Shown here in pieces: positions 28,517 through 36,669 of a stretch of 64,000 bases of DNA. Source of the DNA: Oxalobacteraceae bacterium CAVE-383 (GTDB lineage Bacteria > Pseudomonadota > Gammaproteobacteria > Burkholderiales > Burkholderiaceae_D); NCBI GenBank assembly GCA_004134995.1, contig REGP01000004.1:124001-188000 (forward strand). The letters run 5' to 3'. The translations under genes were made by a program, and so were the position numbers. Position 1 is the stretch's first letter. Every line of letters begins with the position of its first letter. The notes beneath the pieces were generated by a model. That model did no database searches, was not told the origin of the DNA, and saw nothing but the letters and a program-made list of their open reading frames with translations.

Positions 28517-28613
28517 GGTATTGCAAAAGGTAGCCAAGGGGCCTTACGCCTCCTCCTCTCGGACCAAACGTTCGTCGAAGACACAAGGCCTCCGGGCCGC
28601 CTTTTGCAATACC
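28517..28613 (+). ncRNA. Candidate structured RNA or oversized terminator hairpin between lrp-type gene and rpiA
   Basis: A perfect 14-bp inverted repeat (GGTATTGCAAAAGG at 28517-28530, CCTTTTGCAATACC at 28600-28613) encloses 69 bases. Inside, GGGGCCTT (28538-28545) can pair with AAGGCCTC (28585-28592). The apical loop exposes CCTCCTCCTCTC (28549-28560), an anti-Shine-Dalgarno-like tract. A T-rich stretch (TTTCTTTCTTTTATTT) follows, so the outer stem could terminate transcription. No tRNA, SRP-RNA core or known riboswitch is recognised. It could be a small RNA or only the terminator of the upstream gene. Confidence 0.45.
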
Positions 28614-28651
28614 TTTCTTTCTTTTATTTAATTTACTGACTTGATTACGCC

Positions 28652-29353
28652 ATGACCCAAGACGAACTGAAACTCGCCGTTGCCCGCGCCGCCATCGATT
28701 ACGTCGTGGACGGCGCCTATGTCGGCGTCGGCACCGGCTCGACCGCCAATTTTTTCATCGATGAACTGGCCAAGATATCGCACCGGATCAAAGGCGCGGT
28801 AGCATCGTCGGAAGCGACCGCGGAGCGGCTGCGCGGCCACGGCATCGAAGTCGTTGAGCTCAATCAGGTGTTGAGCCTGCCGGTCTACATCGACGGCGCC
28901 GACGAAATCACCGAAACCGGCGCGATGATCAAGGGCGGCGGCGCGGCGCTGACGCGCGAGAAGATCGTGACGTCGGTCGCGGCCAAATTCGTCTGTATCG
29001 CGGATGAATCGAAACTGGTGGCGAGGCTGGGTAAATTTCCGCTGCCGGTGGAGGTCATTCCGATGGCCAGCGCCGCGGTGGCGCGTCAGCTTGTGAAGCT
29101 GGGCGGGGAGCCGAATCTGCGCTTCAAGGACGGCAAGCCGCTGATCACCGATAACGGTTGCGTGATCATCGATGTCATGGGTTTGAAGATTGTCGATCCG
29201 GTCGCCCTGGAGCAGCAGATCAACCAGATCGTCGGGGTGGTGACGGTCGGGCTGTTTGCGGCCAAGGGCGCGGATGTCTGCCTGCTGGGAACGGCGGCCG
29301 GGGTGAAGACGCTCACACCCGTCCCCTTGAGTTATTCGGCCGGCGGCGTATAG
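28652..29353 (+). CDS. rpiA: Ribose-5-phosphate isomerase A
   Basis: A 233-residue enzyme interconverting ribose 5-phosphate and ribulose 5-phosphate. Motifs: [45 protein letters not shown], and [17 protein letters not shown]. The length is slightly above E. coli RpiA (219) because of a longer C-terminal tail. Its 3' end overlaps convergent yggX by 22 bp. Confidence 0.96.
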   Translation: MTQDELKLAVARAAIDYVVDGAYVGVGTGSTANFFIDELAKISHRIKGAVASSEATAERLRGHGIEVVELNQVLSLPVYIDGADEITETGAMIKGGGAALTREKIVTSVAAKFVCIADESKLVARLGKFPLPVEVIPMASAAVARQLVKLGGEPNLRFKDGKPLITDNGCVIIDVMGLKIVDPVALEQQINQIVGVVTVGLFAAKGADVCLLGTAAGVKTLTPVPLSYSAGGV

Positions 29354-29604
29354 CCCTGCGCTGCATCGGCGCCGTCGCCGAAAAAGTGGTTTTCCATCTG
29401 CTTGGCCAGATATTGCCGCGCGCGCGGATCGGCCAGGTTCAGGCGGTTTTCATTGACCAGCATGGTCTGATGCTTCAGCCATGCGGCCCACGCTTCCTTC
29501 GAAACGTTTTCCCACAGGCGTTTGCCGAGTTCGCCCGGATACGGCGGAAAATCCAGCCCTTCGGCTTCGCGGTTGAGTTTGATGCAATGAACGGTGCGTG
29601 CCAT
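29332..29604 (-). CDS. yggX: Oxidative damage protection protein, YggX family (Fe(II) trafficking)
   Basis: A 90-residue protein that starts [20 protein letters not shown], with the conserved N-terminal Cys and the [21 protein letters not shown] block. YggX proteins are small cytoplasmic factors linked to iron handling and protection of Fe-S enzymes. Length is normal. It converges with rpiA with a 22-bp overlap of coding ends. Confidence 0.95.
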   Translation of the reverse strand: MARTVHCIKLNREAEGLDFPPYPGELGKRLWENVSKEAWAAWLKHQTMLVNENRLNLADPRARQYLAKQMENHFFGDGADAAQGYTPPAE

Positions 29605-29647
29605 GAAATTTCCTGTTTTCGAATTAACTAGATTTAAAGATTTTTAA

Positions 29648-30958
29648 TCAAAGGTTCTTGATTAAAATCAGCGATTTGCGCTGCCAGTTATACATATGCT
29701 GGCGGTCTTTCGGCAGATCGTCGACGGTGGCGTGCGTGAAGCCGCGCCGCAGGAACCAGTGCGAGGTGCGCGTGGTCAGCACGAACAGCCGGGTCAGGCC
29801 GGCGGCGCGGGCGCGGTTTTCGATATGTTTCAGCAGCCGTTCGCCGTCGCCTTGCGCCTGCACTTCGGCATTCACGGTCAGGCAGGCCATTTCGGCCATT
29901 TTTTCCTTCGGGAACGGGTACAGCGCGGCGCAGCCGAAAATCACATTGTCGTGCTCGATTACCGAGAAGTTGTGGATTTCGCGTTCGATCAGCTCGCGGC
30001 CGCGCTTGACCAGCGTGCCGTCGGCTTCCAGCGGTTCGATCAGGCGCAGAATGCCGCCCACATCTTCGATGGTGGCTTCGCGCAGGCTTTCCAGGTTTTC
30101 GTAGGTCACCATGGTGCCGATGCCGTCGTGCGTAAACAGTTCCAGCAGAACCGAGCCGTCGATCGCGAACGGCACGATATGCGCGCGCGAGACGCCGGCG
30201 TTACAGGCCTGGATTGCGCGCTGCAGATAGAAGGCCGAATCCGCCGGGAGGAAATTGGCGGCCAGCACCGCTTCGGCCTGGTGCGACGACAACTCGCGGA
30301 TGTCGGCCTTGGCCATGTCCTGCAGCATCGGCGTTTCGGTAATGAAAATCAGTTTTTCGGCGCGCAGCGCGATGGCGGCGGCGACGGCGACATCTTCCAT
30401 CGCCAGATTGAAGGCCTCTCCGGTCGGGGAAAATCCCAATGGCGACAGCAATACCAGGCCGCCGGCCTGCAAAATGGGATGAATCGCGTCGGTGGCGATT
30501 TTACGGACCACGCCGGTCAGTTGCAGATCGGCGCCGTCGATGACGCCCATCGGGCGCGCCGTGACGAAATTGCCCGAGATCACCCGAATGGCCGAGTGCG
30601 CCATCGGCGTGTTCGGCAGGCCCTGGCTGAAGGCGGCTTCGATATCCAGCCGCAATTCGCCGGCCGCTTCCTTGGCGCATTCCAGCGCGGCGCTATCGGT
30701 GATGCGCAGTCCATTGTGATAGCGCGCCTCGACGTTGCGCAGCGCCAACTGTTCTTCAACCTGCGGCCGCGAGCCGTAAACCACCACGATGCGGATGCCC
30801 AGCGCGGTCAGCAGCGACAGGTCGTGCGCCAGCACCGGCAGCCCGCCGGCCTTGACCAATTCGCCCGGAAACGCGACCACGAAGGTCTTGCCGCGAAAGG
30901 CATGGATATAGGGTGCGACCGAGCGCAGCCATTGGACGAATTCGATAGCATTTTCCAT
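29648..30958 (-). CDS. argA: Amino-acid N-acetyltransferase (N-acetylglutamate synthase)
   Basis: A 436-residue classical ArgA: an N-terminal amino acid kinase-like domain (FRGKTFVVAFPGELVKAGG, LLTALGIRIVVVYGSRPQVEE) that binds the arginine feedback inhibitor, and a C-terminal GNAT acetyltransferase domain (CLTVNAEVQAQGDGERLLKHI, LFVLTTRTSHWFLRRGF). It makes N-acetylglutamate, the first step of arginine synthesis. I chose the ATG at 30958; the next upstream ATG (30967) is part of a TATAAT box and so cannot be in the message from that promoter. It diverges from hrpA. Confidence 0.93.
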   Translation of the reverse strand: MENAIEFVQWLRSVAPYIHAFRGKTFVVAFPGELVKAGGLPVLAHDLSLLTALGIRIVVVYGSRPQVEEQLALRNVEARYHNGLRITDSAALECAKEAAGELRLDIEAAFSQGLPNTPMAHSAIRVISGNFVTARPMGVIDGADLQLTGVVRKIATDAIHPILQAGGLVLLSPLGFSPTGEAFNLAMEDVAVAAAIALRAEKLIFITETPMLQDMAKADIRELSSHQAEAVLAANFLPADSAFYLQRAIQACNAGVSRAHIVPFAIDGSVLLELFTHDGIGTMVTYENLESLREATIEDVGGILRLIEPLEADGTLVKRGRELIEREIHNFSVIEHDNVIFGCAALYPFPKEKMAEMACLTVNAEVQAQGDGERLLKHIENRARAAGLTRLFVLTTRTSHWFLRRGFTHATVDDLPKDRQHMYNWQRKSLILIKNL

Positions 30959-30965
30959 GTTGCGC

Positions 30966-30993
30966 ATTATAGCGGGGAAAGCCGGCGCGGCAA
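30966..30993 (-). promoter_or_regulatory. Probable sigma-70 promoter of argA
   Basis: On the minus strand TTGCCG (30993-30988), a 16-bp spacer and a perfect TATAAT (30971-30966). The -10 box ends only 7 bases before the argA ATG, so a start at the normal distance gives a leader of 0-3 bases. Confidence 0.6.
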
Positions 30994-31039
30994 CGGCGGA
31001 CTGCGTGACGGACTGCGGGCCAAGCCGCCGGGGCGTCTG

Positions 31040-31045
31040 TATAAT
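31040..31045 (+). promoter_or_regulatory. Probable -10 box of hrpA
   Basis: Perfect TATAAT with 10 bases to the hrpA ATG, implying a leader of about 2-4 bases. No good -35 hexamer is seen at the proper distance. Confidence 0.45.
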
Positions 31046-31055
31046 TCGTGCCGAC

Positions 31056-34000
31056 ATGTCCAAGCCAGAATCCATACAGCAAAAATCCGCCGGCCAGCCG
31101 GCCGCGCCGCTGCGCAACCCCTTGCCGGCCATCACCTATCCGGAAGAATTGCCGGTATCGGGCCGGCGCGAGGAAATCGCCGCCGCGCTGCGCGCCAACC
31201 AGGTCATTATCGTCAGCGGCGAGACCGGCTCCGGCAAAACCACCCAGTTACCGAAGATATGCCTGGAGCTCGGGCGCGGCGCGGCCGGCCTGATCGGCCA
31301 TACCCAGCCGCGCCGGATCGCCGCCTCGTCCACCGCCAAGCGCATCGCGCACGAACTCGGCTCGCCGCCGGGCGAGCATGTCGGTTTCAAGGTGCGCTTC
31401 GCCGACACCCTGACCAAGGGCGCCTGGATCAAGCTGATGACCGACGGCATCCTGCTGGCCGAAACCCAGGGCGATCCGCTGCTGCGCCAGTACGACACCA
31501 TCATCATCGACGAAGCCCACGAACGCAGCCTGAACATCGATTTCCTGCTCGGCTATCTGAAGCAATTGCTGCCGAAGCGGCCGGACCTGAAAATCATCAT
31601 CACCTCGGCCACCATCGATGCGGAGCGTTTTGCCCGGCATTTCGGGCGCACCGTGGATGGCGGACTCAAGCCGGCGCCGGTGATCGAGGTCTCCGGCCGG
31701 CTGTATCCGGTCGAGGTGCGTTACCGGCCGGTCGACAACGCCGACAAGAGCGGGGTCAAGCCGGCGGCGGGGGCGGGAGCAGGGGCCGGCAAGGCCGCGC
31801 CGGCGCCGTCGAAGGCGCTGGCGGCCAATCCCGGTCCTTCGACTGCCGCGCAACGGCAGAAAGACCAGCGCGACCTGATGGACGCGGTGGTCGACGCGGT
31901 CGACGAGCTGGCGCGCATCGGTTCGGGCGACGTGCTGGTGTTCCTGCCGGGCGAGCGCGAAATCCGCGATGCGGCCGAAGCGCTGCGCAAACACCATCCG
32001 CCGCATGTCGAAATCCTGCCGCTGTTCGCGCGGCTTTCGGCGCAGGAGCAGGAGCGGGTCTTCAAGACCTCCAACGCGCGCCGCATCGTGCTGGCGACCA
32101 ACGTCGCCGAAACCTCGCTGACCGTGCCGGGCATCCGCTATGTGGTCGATGCCGGCCTGGCCCGGGTAAAACGTTACAGTTATCGCAACAAAGTCGAGCA
32201 ATTGCAGATCGAGCCGATCGCGCAATCGGCCGCCAACCAGCGCGCCGGCCGTTGCGGCCGGGTTGCCGCCGGGGTCTGCATCCGGCTCTACGACGAGCAG
32301 GATTACCTGCTGCGCCCCAAATTTACCGAGCCGGAAATCCTGCGTTCATCGCTGGCGGCGGTCATTTTACGCATGAAGTCGCTGCATCTGACCGACGTCG
32401 AAAGTTTCCCCTTTATCGAGCCGCCGCTGGGCCGCGCCATTGCCGACGGGTATCAGCTGCTGCAGGAACTCGATGCGGTCGATGAATCCAATCAACTGAC
32501 TGCGCTGGGCCGGCAATTGGCCAAATTGCCGCTGGACCCGCGCGTGGGCCGGATGATACTGGCCGCGCGCGACAGCGGCTGCCTGAGCGAATTGCTGGTG
32601 ATTGCCTCGGCACTGTCGGTGCAGGATCCGCGCGACCGGCCGCTGGAAGCGCAGGCCGCGGCCGACGCGGCGCACAAGAAATTCGCCGACGAGAAGTCGG
32701 AATTCAACAGTTATCTGAAAATCTGGCAATGGTTCGCCGCCGCGATCGAGCATAAAAAAACCAATCGCCAGTTGCAGGACGAATGCCGCGCCAATTTCCT
32801 GTCGCAGATGCGTCTGCGCGAATGGCGCGACGTCCATAGCCAGTTGCTGACCATCGTGAAAGAGCAGGGCTGGCATCTGAACCAGACCGCGGCCACCTAT
32901 GATCAATTGCACATGGCCCTGCTGACCGGCCTGCTCGGCAACGTCGGCTACAAGGCCGACGACGAGCCGCATTACCTCGGCGCGCGCGGCATCAAATTCC
33001 ATTTGTGGCCCGGTTCCTCGCTGGGCAAGAAGGCCGGCAAATGGGTCATGGCGGCGGAACTGGTCGACACCAGCCGCCTGTATGCGCGCTGCATCGCGCA
33101 GATCCAGCCGGAATGGCTGGAACGCGTGGCCGGGCATCTGCTGAAGAAAAGCTGGGGCGAGCCGCGCTGGGAAAAGCGCACGGCGCAAGTCAGCGCATCC
33201 GAACGGGCCACGCTGTACGGCCTGGTGGTGTACAGCCAGCGCCGCATCAATTTCGCGCTGATCAATCCGGCCGAAGCGCGCGAGATATTCATTCGCGATG
33301 CCCTGGTCGGCGGCGAATTCGACACGCGCGCGCCGTTTTTCGCGCACAACCAGAAGCTGATCCGCGAAATCGAAAACCTCGAACACAAATCGCGCCGGCT
33401 CGATGTGCTGGTCGACGATGACCTGATCGCGGCCTTCTACGACCGCTTGCTGCCGGCGGACGTCTGCAACGGCATCAGCTTCGAAAAATGGCACAAGGAC
33501 GCAACCGCCAAGACGCCGAAACTGCTGTTCCTCAATCGCGACGATCTGATGCGGCACGAGGCGGCCGGGATTACCACCGAACTGTTTCCCAAAAGCATGG
33601 CCGTGGCCGGCGTCGACATGGCCTTGTCCTTTCACTTCGAACCCGGCGCGGCGCGCGACGGCGTCACGCTGACGGTGCCCTTGTATGCGCTGAACCAGGT
33701 GCCGTCCGAGCGCTGCGAATGGCTGGTGCCCGGCATGCTCAAGGAAAAGGTGCATCTGCTACTGAAATCCCTGCCCCAAAAACTGCGCCGCCATTGCGTG
33801 CCGCTGCCGGACTATGCGGCGAATTTTTGCGAAAGAGTGCAGATTGCGGGGATTTTCGGCAAGGGCAGCCTGCTGGACGCGATCATTGCCGACATCCGCG
33901 AACAACTGCGGCTGGCGGTCATGCTTGCCGACTTCAAGCAGGAAACGTTGCCGGCGCATCATTTCATGAATTTCAAGATTGTCGACGAGCATGGACGGCA

Positions 34001-35129
34001 GCTGGAAATGGGCCGCAATCTTGCCGCGCTGCAGGCCGAATTCGGCGGCCAGGCGCGCCAGAGTTTCCAGAAGCTGGCCGAGAACACCCGGATCGCCGCT
34101 TCCGACGCCAGCCTGGCGCGGCTCGCCGGGGGGCAAAGGCCGGTGGTTGGCAATGCCGCACAGCCCGGCGCGGCGGGCAATGCCGCACGATCCGCCGCGG
34201 GCGGCAAGGGCGCGCCTCTTGGCTCCTCTTCGCAGCAGCCATCGGCACAATCGGCGCAACCGGCCGGTGTGCTGGTCGAGCATAGCGGCCTGACCAACTG
34301 GAGTTTCGGCGAATTGCCGGAATTGCTGGAAATCGAACGCGGCAAGCAAACGCTGATCGGCTTCCCGGCGCTGGTCGACAAAACCACGCATTGCGATCTG
34401 GAAGTATTCGACGATCCGGCCGAAGCCGCGCGCCACCATCGCATGGGTTTGCGGCGCCTGTTCGCGCTCCAGATGAAAGAGCAACTCAAATTCCTGGATA
34501 AAAATATTCCCGGCCTGCAACAAATGGGGATGCAGTTCATCGCGCTCGGCTCGCAAGAGGAATTGCGCGACCAGATCGTGGCCTGCGGCCTGGAACGGGC
34601 GTTCCTGCAGGCGCCATTGCCGGTCAATGCCGAGCAATTCGCGCAGCGCCGCGAGCAGGGCAAGGCCAGGCTGGGTTTGCTGGTCAACGAAATCGCCCGT
34701 CTGGCCGCGCAGATCTTGGCGGAATATCACGGCATGCCGAAGAAGTTGCAGGGCATCAAGGCGCATGCGGCCGCAGCGGCCGATATCCAGGCCCAGTTGC
34801 AAGGCTTGGTCGGCAAACGCTTCATCGCCGATAACGCCTACGAAAACCTGACGCATTTCCCGCGCTATCTGAAAGCCATCGCGATCCGTCTCGACAAATT
34901 GCGCGCCGATCCCGCGCGCGACGCGCGCCTGACGGCGGAATGGACGGCGGTGGCCTTGCCTTATCAGAGGGCGCTGAAAGACCGCAACGCCGCCGCCGAC
35001 CCGAAAATGGCGGAGTTCCGCTGGCTGCTGGAGGAGTTGCGGGTATCCCTGTTCGCCCAAGAGCTGCGCACGCCGATGCCGGTGTCGGCCAAGCGCCTGC
35101 AGAAGGTATGGGACGCTTTGCAGCGGTAA
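31056..35129 (+). CDS. hrpA: ATP-dependent RNA helicase HrpA (DEAH box)
   Basis: A 1357-residue DEAH/RHA helicase. Walker A is [10 protein letters not shown] (about residues 55-64), the DEAH box lies in [20 protein letters not shown], motif III is [10 protein letters not shown], and motif VI lies in [19 protein letters not shown]2/OB domains and the large HrpA-specific C-terminal region follow. Two low-complexity Ala/Gly/Ser insertions (31750-31850 and 34130-34260) look lineage-specific. HrpA helps clear stalled ribosomes and processes mRNA in E. coli. The ATG at 31056 gives a family-like N-terminus; an upstream in-frame extension crosses the argA promoter. Confidence 0.95.
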   Translation: MSKPESIQQKSAGQPAAPLRNPLPAITYPEELPVSGRREEIAAALRANQVIIVSGETGSGKTTQLPKICLELGRGAAGLIGHTQPRRIAASSTAKRIAHELGSPPGEHVGFKVRFADTLTKGAWIKLMTDGILLAETQGDPLLRQYDTIIIDEAHERSLNIDFLLGYLKQLLPKRPDLKIIITSATIDAERFARHFGRTVDGGLKPAPVIEVSGRLYPVEVRYRPVDNADKSGVKPAAGAGAGAGKAAPAPSKALAANPGPSTAAQRQKDQRDLMDAVVDAVDELARIGSGDVLVFLPGEREIRDAAEALRKHHPPHVEILPLFARLSAQEQERVFKTSNARRIVLATNVAETSLTVPGIRYVVDAGLARVKRYSYRNKVEQLQIEPIAQSAANQRAGRCGRVAAGVCIRLYDEQDYLLRPKFTEPEILRSSLAAVILRMKSLHLTDVESFPFIEPPLGRAIADGYQLLQELDAVDESNQLTALGRQLAKLPLDPRVGRMILAARDSGCLSELLVIASALSVQDPRDRPLEAQAAADAAHKKFADEKSEFNSYLKIWQWFAAAIEHKKTNRQLQDECRANFLSQMRLREWRDVHSQLLTIVKEQGWHLNQTAATYDQLHMALLTGLLGNVGYKADDEPHYLGARGIKFHLWPGSSLGKKAGKWVMAAELVDTSRLYARCIAQIQPEWLERVAGHLLKKSWGEPRWEKRTAQVSASERATLYGLVVYSQRRINFALINPAEAREIFIRDALVGGEFDTRAPFFAHNQKLIREIENLEHKSRRLDVLVDDDLIAAFYDRLLPADVCNGISFEKWHKDATAKTPKLLFLNRDDLMRHEAAGITTELFPKSMAVAGVDMALSFHFEPGAARDGVTLTVPLYALNQVPSERCEWLVPGMLKEKVHLLLKSLPQKLRRHCVPLPDYAANFCERVQIAGIFGKGSLLDAIIADIREQLRLAVMLADFKQETLPAHHFMNFKIVDEHGRQLEMGRNLAALQAEFGGQARQSFQKLAENTRIAASDASLARLAGGQRPVVGNAAQPGAAGNAARSAAGGKGAPLGSSSQQPSAQSAQPAGVLVEHSGLTNWSFGELPELLEIERGKQTLIGFPALVDKTTHCDLEVFDDPAEAARHHRMGLRRLFALQMKEQLKFLDKNIPGLQQMGMQFIALGSQEELRDQIVACGLERAFLQAPLPVNAEQFAQRREQGKARLGLLVNEIARLAAQILAEYHGMPKKLQGIKAHAAAAADIQAQLQGLVGKRFIADNAYENLTHFPRYLKAIAIRLDKLRADPARDARLTAEWTAVALPYQRALKDRNAAADPKMAEFRWLLEELRVSLFAQELRTPMPVSAKRLQKVWDALQR

Positions 35130-35188
35130 GGCAGTGGAAATCGCGTAAAATCCCTCGCAACCCAACAAATCCAAAAAACCCCGCAAAC

Positions 35189-35755
35189 ATGAGCATAAAA
35201 TCAGACAAGTGGATCCGCCGCATGGCGCAGGAACACGGCATGATCGAACCCTTCAGCGCCGATCAGGTGCGCGAGGAAAGCGGCCACAAGATCGTCTCCT
35301 ACGGCACTTCTTCCTACGGCTACGATATCCGTTGCGCCCCTGAATTCAAGATTTTCACGAATATCAATTCGACCATTGTCGACCCCAAGAACTTCGACGA
35401 CAAATCCTTTGTCGATTTCGTCGGCGACGTCTGCATCATTCCGCCCAATTCATTCGCGCTGGCGCGCACCATGGAATATTTCCGCATTCCGCGCAACGTC
35501 CTGACCATTTGCCTGGGCAAATCGACCTATGCCCGCTGCGGCATCATCGTCAACGTCACGCCGTTCGAGCCGGAGTGGGAAGGCTACGTCACGCTGGAAT
35601 TTTCCAACACCACGCCGCTGCCCGCCAAGATCTACGCCGGCGAAGGCTGCGCGCAGGTGCTGTTTTTCGAGAGCGATGAGGTGTGCGAGACCTCGTACAA
35701 GGACCGCAACGGCAAATACCAAGGGCAGGTCGGGGTGACCTTGCCAAAAGCCTGA
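35189..35755 (+). CDS. dcd: dCTP deaminase
   Basis: A 188-residue homotrimeric enzyme converting dCTP to dUTP for thymidylate synthesis. Length equals the family norm. Signatures: [35 protein letters not shown], the substrate-binding [20 protein letters not shown] with its Arg and Glu, and [13 protein letters not shown]. The ATG at 35189 lies 59 bp after hrpA; the longer frame upstream is inside hrpA and rejected. Confidence 0.96.
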   Translation: MSIKSDKWIRRMAQEHGMIEPFSADQVREESGHKIVSYGTSSYGYDIRCAPEFKIFTNINSTIVDPKNFDDKSFVDFVGDVCIIPPNSFALARTMEYFRIPRNVLTICLGKSTYARCGIIVNVTPFEPEWEGYVTLEFSNTTPLPAKIYAGEGCAQVLFFESDEVCETSYKDRNGKYQGQVGVTLPKA

Positions 35756-35776
35756 TCTAACCGTTCAGCCGCGACG

Positions 35777-36535
35777 ATGCCGATTCCCTACCTGCGGCGC
35801 CTGAGCGGCAAACAACGCACCCCACCCGCCAATCGGCATCTGTCGCTGACGCTGGCCTTCGTGGCCGGCGCGGCCAACGCCGGCGGTTTTCTCGCCGTGC
35901 GCCAATACACTTCCCATATGACCGGCATCGTTTCCGCCATTGCCGACCGTCTGGCGGAGGGTGATGTCGGCCTGGCGCTGGCCGGGGCCGGCGCCTTGCT
36001 GTCGTTCCTGGGCGGCGCGATGTGTTCGGCGGTCTTGATCAATTGGGCGCGCCACCGCGATCTGCAGAGCGAATACGCGCTGCCGCTGATGCTGGAGGCC
36101 TTCCTGCTGCTGTGTTTCGGCCTGATGGGGCGTTATCTGGCGCTGCATGTCTGGCTGTTCGTGCCGCTGACGGTGATGCTGCTGTGCTTCATCATGGGTT
36201 TGCAGAACGCCACCAGCACCAAGGCCACGCGCAGCGAGGTGCGTACCACGCATGTGACCGGGCTGGTGACCGATATCGGCATCGAACTGGGGAAAATGTT
36301 TTACTGGAACCGTTCGCGCATCAAGGGCGAAACGGCGTATGTGGCGTCGGATCACCAGCGCCTGCGCTTCATGCTGACGCTGTTTGCGATGTTCATCTGC
36401 GGCGGCTTGCTGGGCGCGCTAGGCTTCAAGCACATCGGTTTTTCGTCGACGGTGCCGCTGGCCGCGCTGCTGATGATCACGGCGCTGGTGCCGGTGGCGG
36501 ATGATTTGCTGGCGCAGTTCAGAAAATTGTTTTAA
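35777..36535 (+). CDS. YoaK/DUF1275 family inner-membrane protein
   Basis: A 252-residue protein with about six hydrophobic segments and the DUF1275 pattern: LAFVAGAANAGGFLAVRQYTSHMTG near the N-terminus, the FIMGLQNATSTKATRSEVRTTHVTG block in the middle, and a final hydrophobic pair. Function of the family is not established; transport is suspected. Its TAA stop is the first triplet of the large palindromic element at 36533-36664. Confidence 0.88.
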   Translation: MPIPYLRRLSGKQRTPPANRHLSLTLAFVAGAANAGGFLAVRQYTSHMTGIVSAIADRLAEGDVGLALAGAGALLSFLGGAMCSAVLINWARHRDLQSEYALPLMLEAFLLLCFGLMGRYLALHVWLFVPLTVMLLCFIMGLQNATSTKATRSEVRTTHVTGLVTDIGIELGKMFYWNRSRIKGETAYVASDHQRLRFMLTLFAMFICGGLLGALGFKHIGFSSTVPLAALLMITALVPVADDLLAQFRKLF

Positions 36536-36664
36536 GAGGCTGTTGCGAAATTAGCGAGGCTGGGTGTTGTGCGAAGTGAGGTAAAGGAGGAGCCGGCCGC
36601 AGGCCGGCGGGGGACACGAACGCAGTACAACGCCCAGCCTCGCTAATTTCGCAACAGCCTCTTA
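36533..36664 (+). repeat. Palindromic element, copy 1 (38-bp stem, 56-nt conserved loop)
   Basis: Arms 36533-36570 and 36627-36664 pair over 38 bp with a single G-U wobble. The 56-base loop (36571-36626) contains GCCGGCC-GCA-GGCCGGC and the tract GTAAAGGAGGAG. The loop agrees at 54 of 56 positions with copy 2 at 59132-59269 on the other strand. The inner stem (GCGAGGC, GGGTGTTGT) is shared; the outer ~21 bp are unique to this locus. It lies between convergent genes and lacks a U tract. Confidence 0.85.
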
Positions 36665-36669
36665 ATTGA

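Noticed and set aside
28517-28613. Hairpin before rpiA as 4.5S RNA, 6S RNA or tRNA
   Set aside because: It lacks the conserved SRP core (GTCAGGTCCGGAAGG-like), is too short for 6S RNA and has no cloverleaf.
29696-32485. 929-codon plus-strand frame across argA and the start of hrpA
   Set aside because: Produced by high GC codon bias; the product is Arg/Gln/His-rich with no family features and crosses two well-supported genes.
36533-36664. Palindromic element as an ordinary intrinsic terminator
   Set aside because: The stem is far longer than usual, the loop is 56 bases and nearly identical to a second copy, and no U tract follows on either strand.
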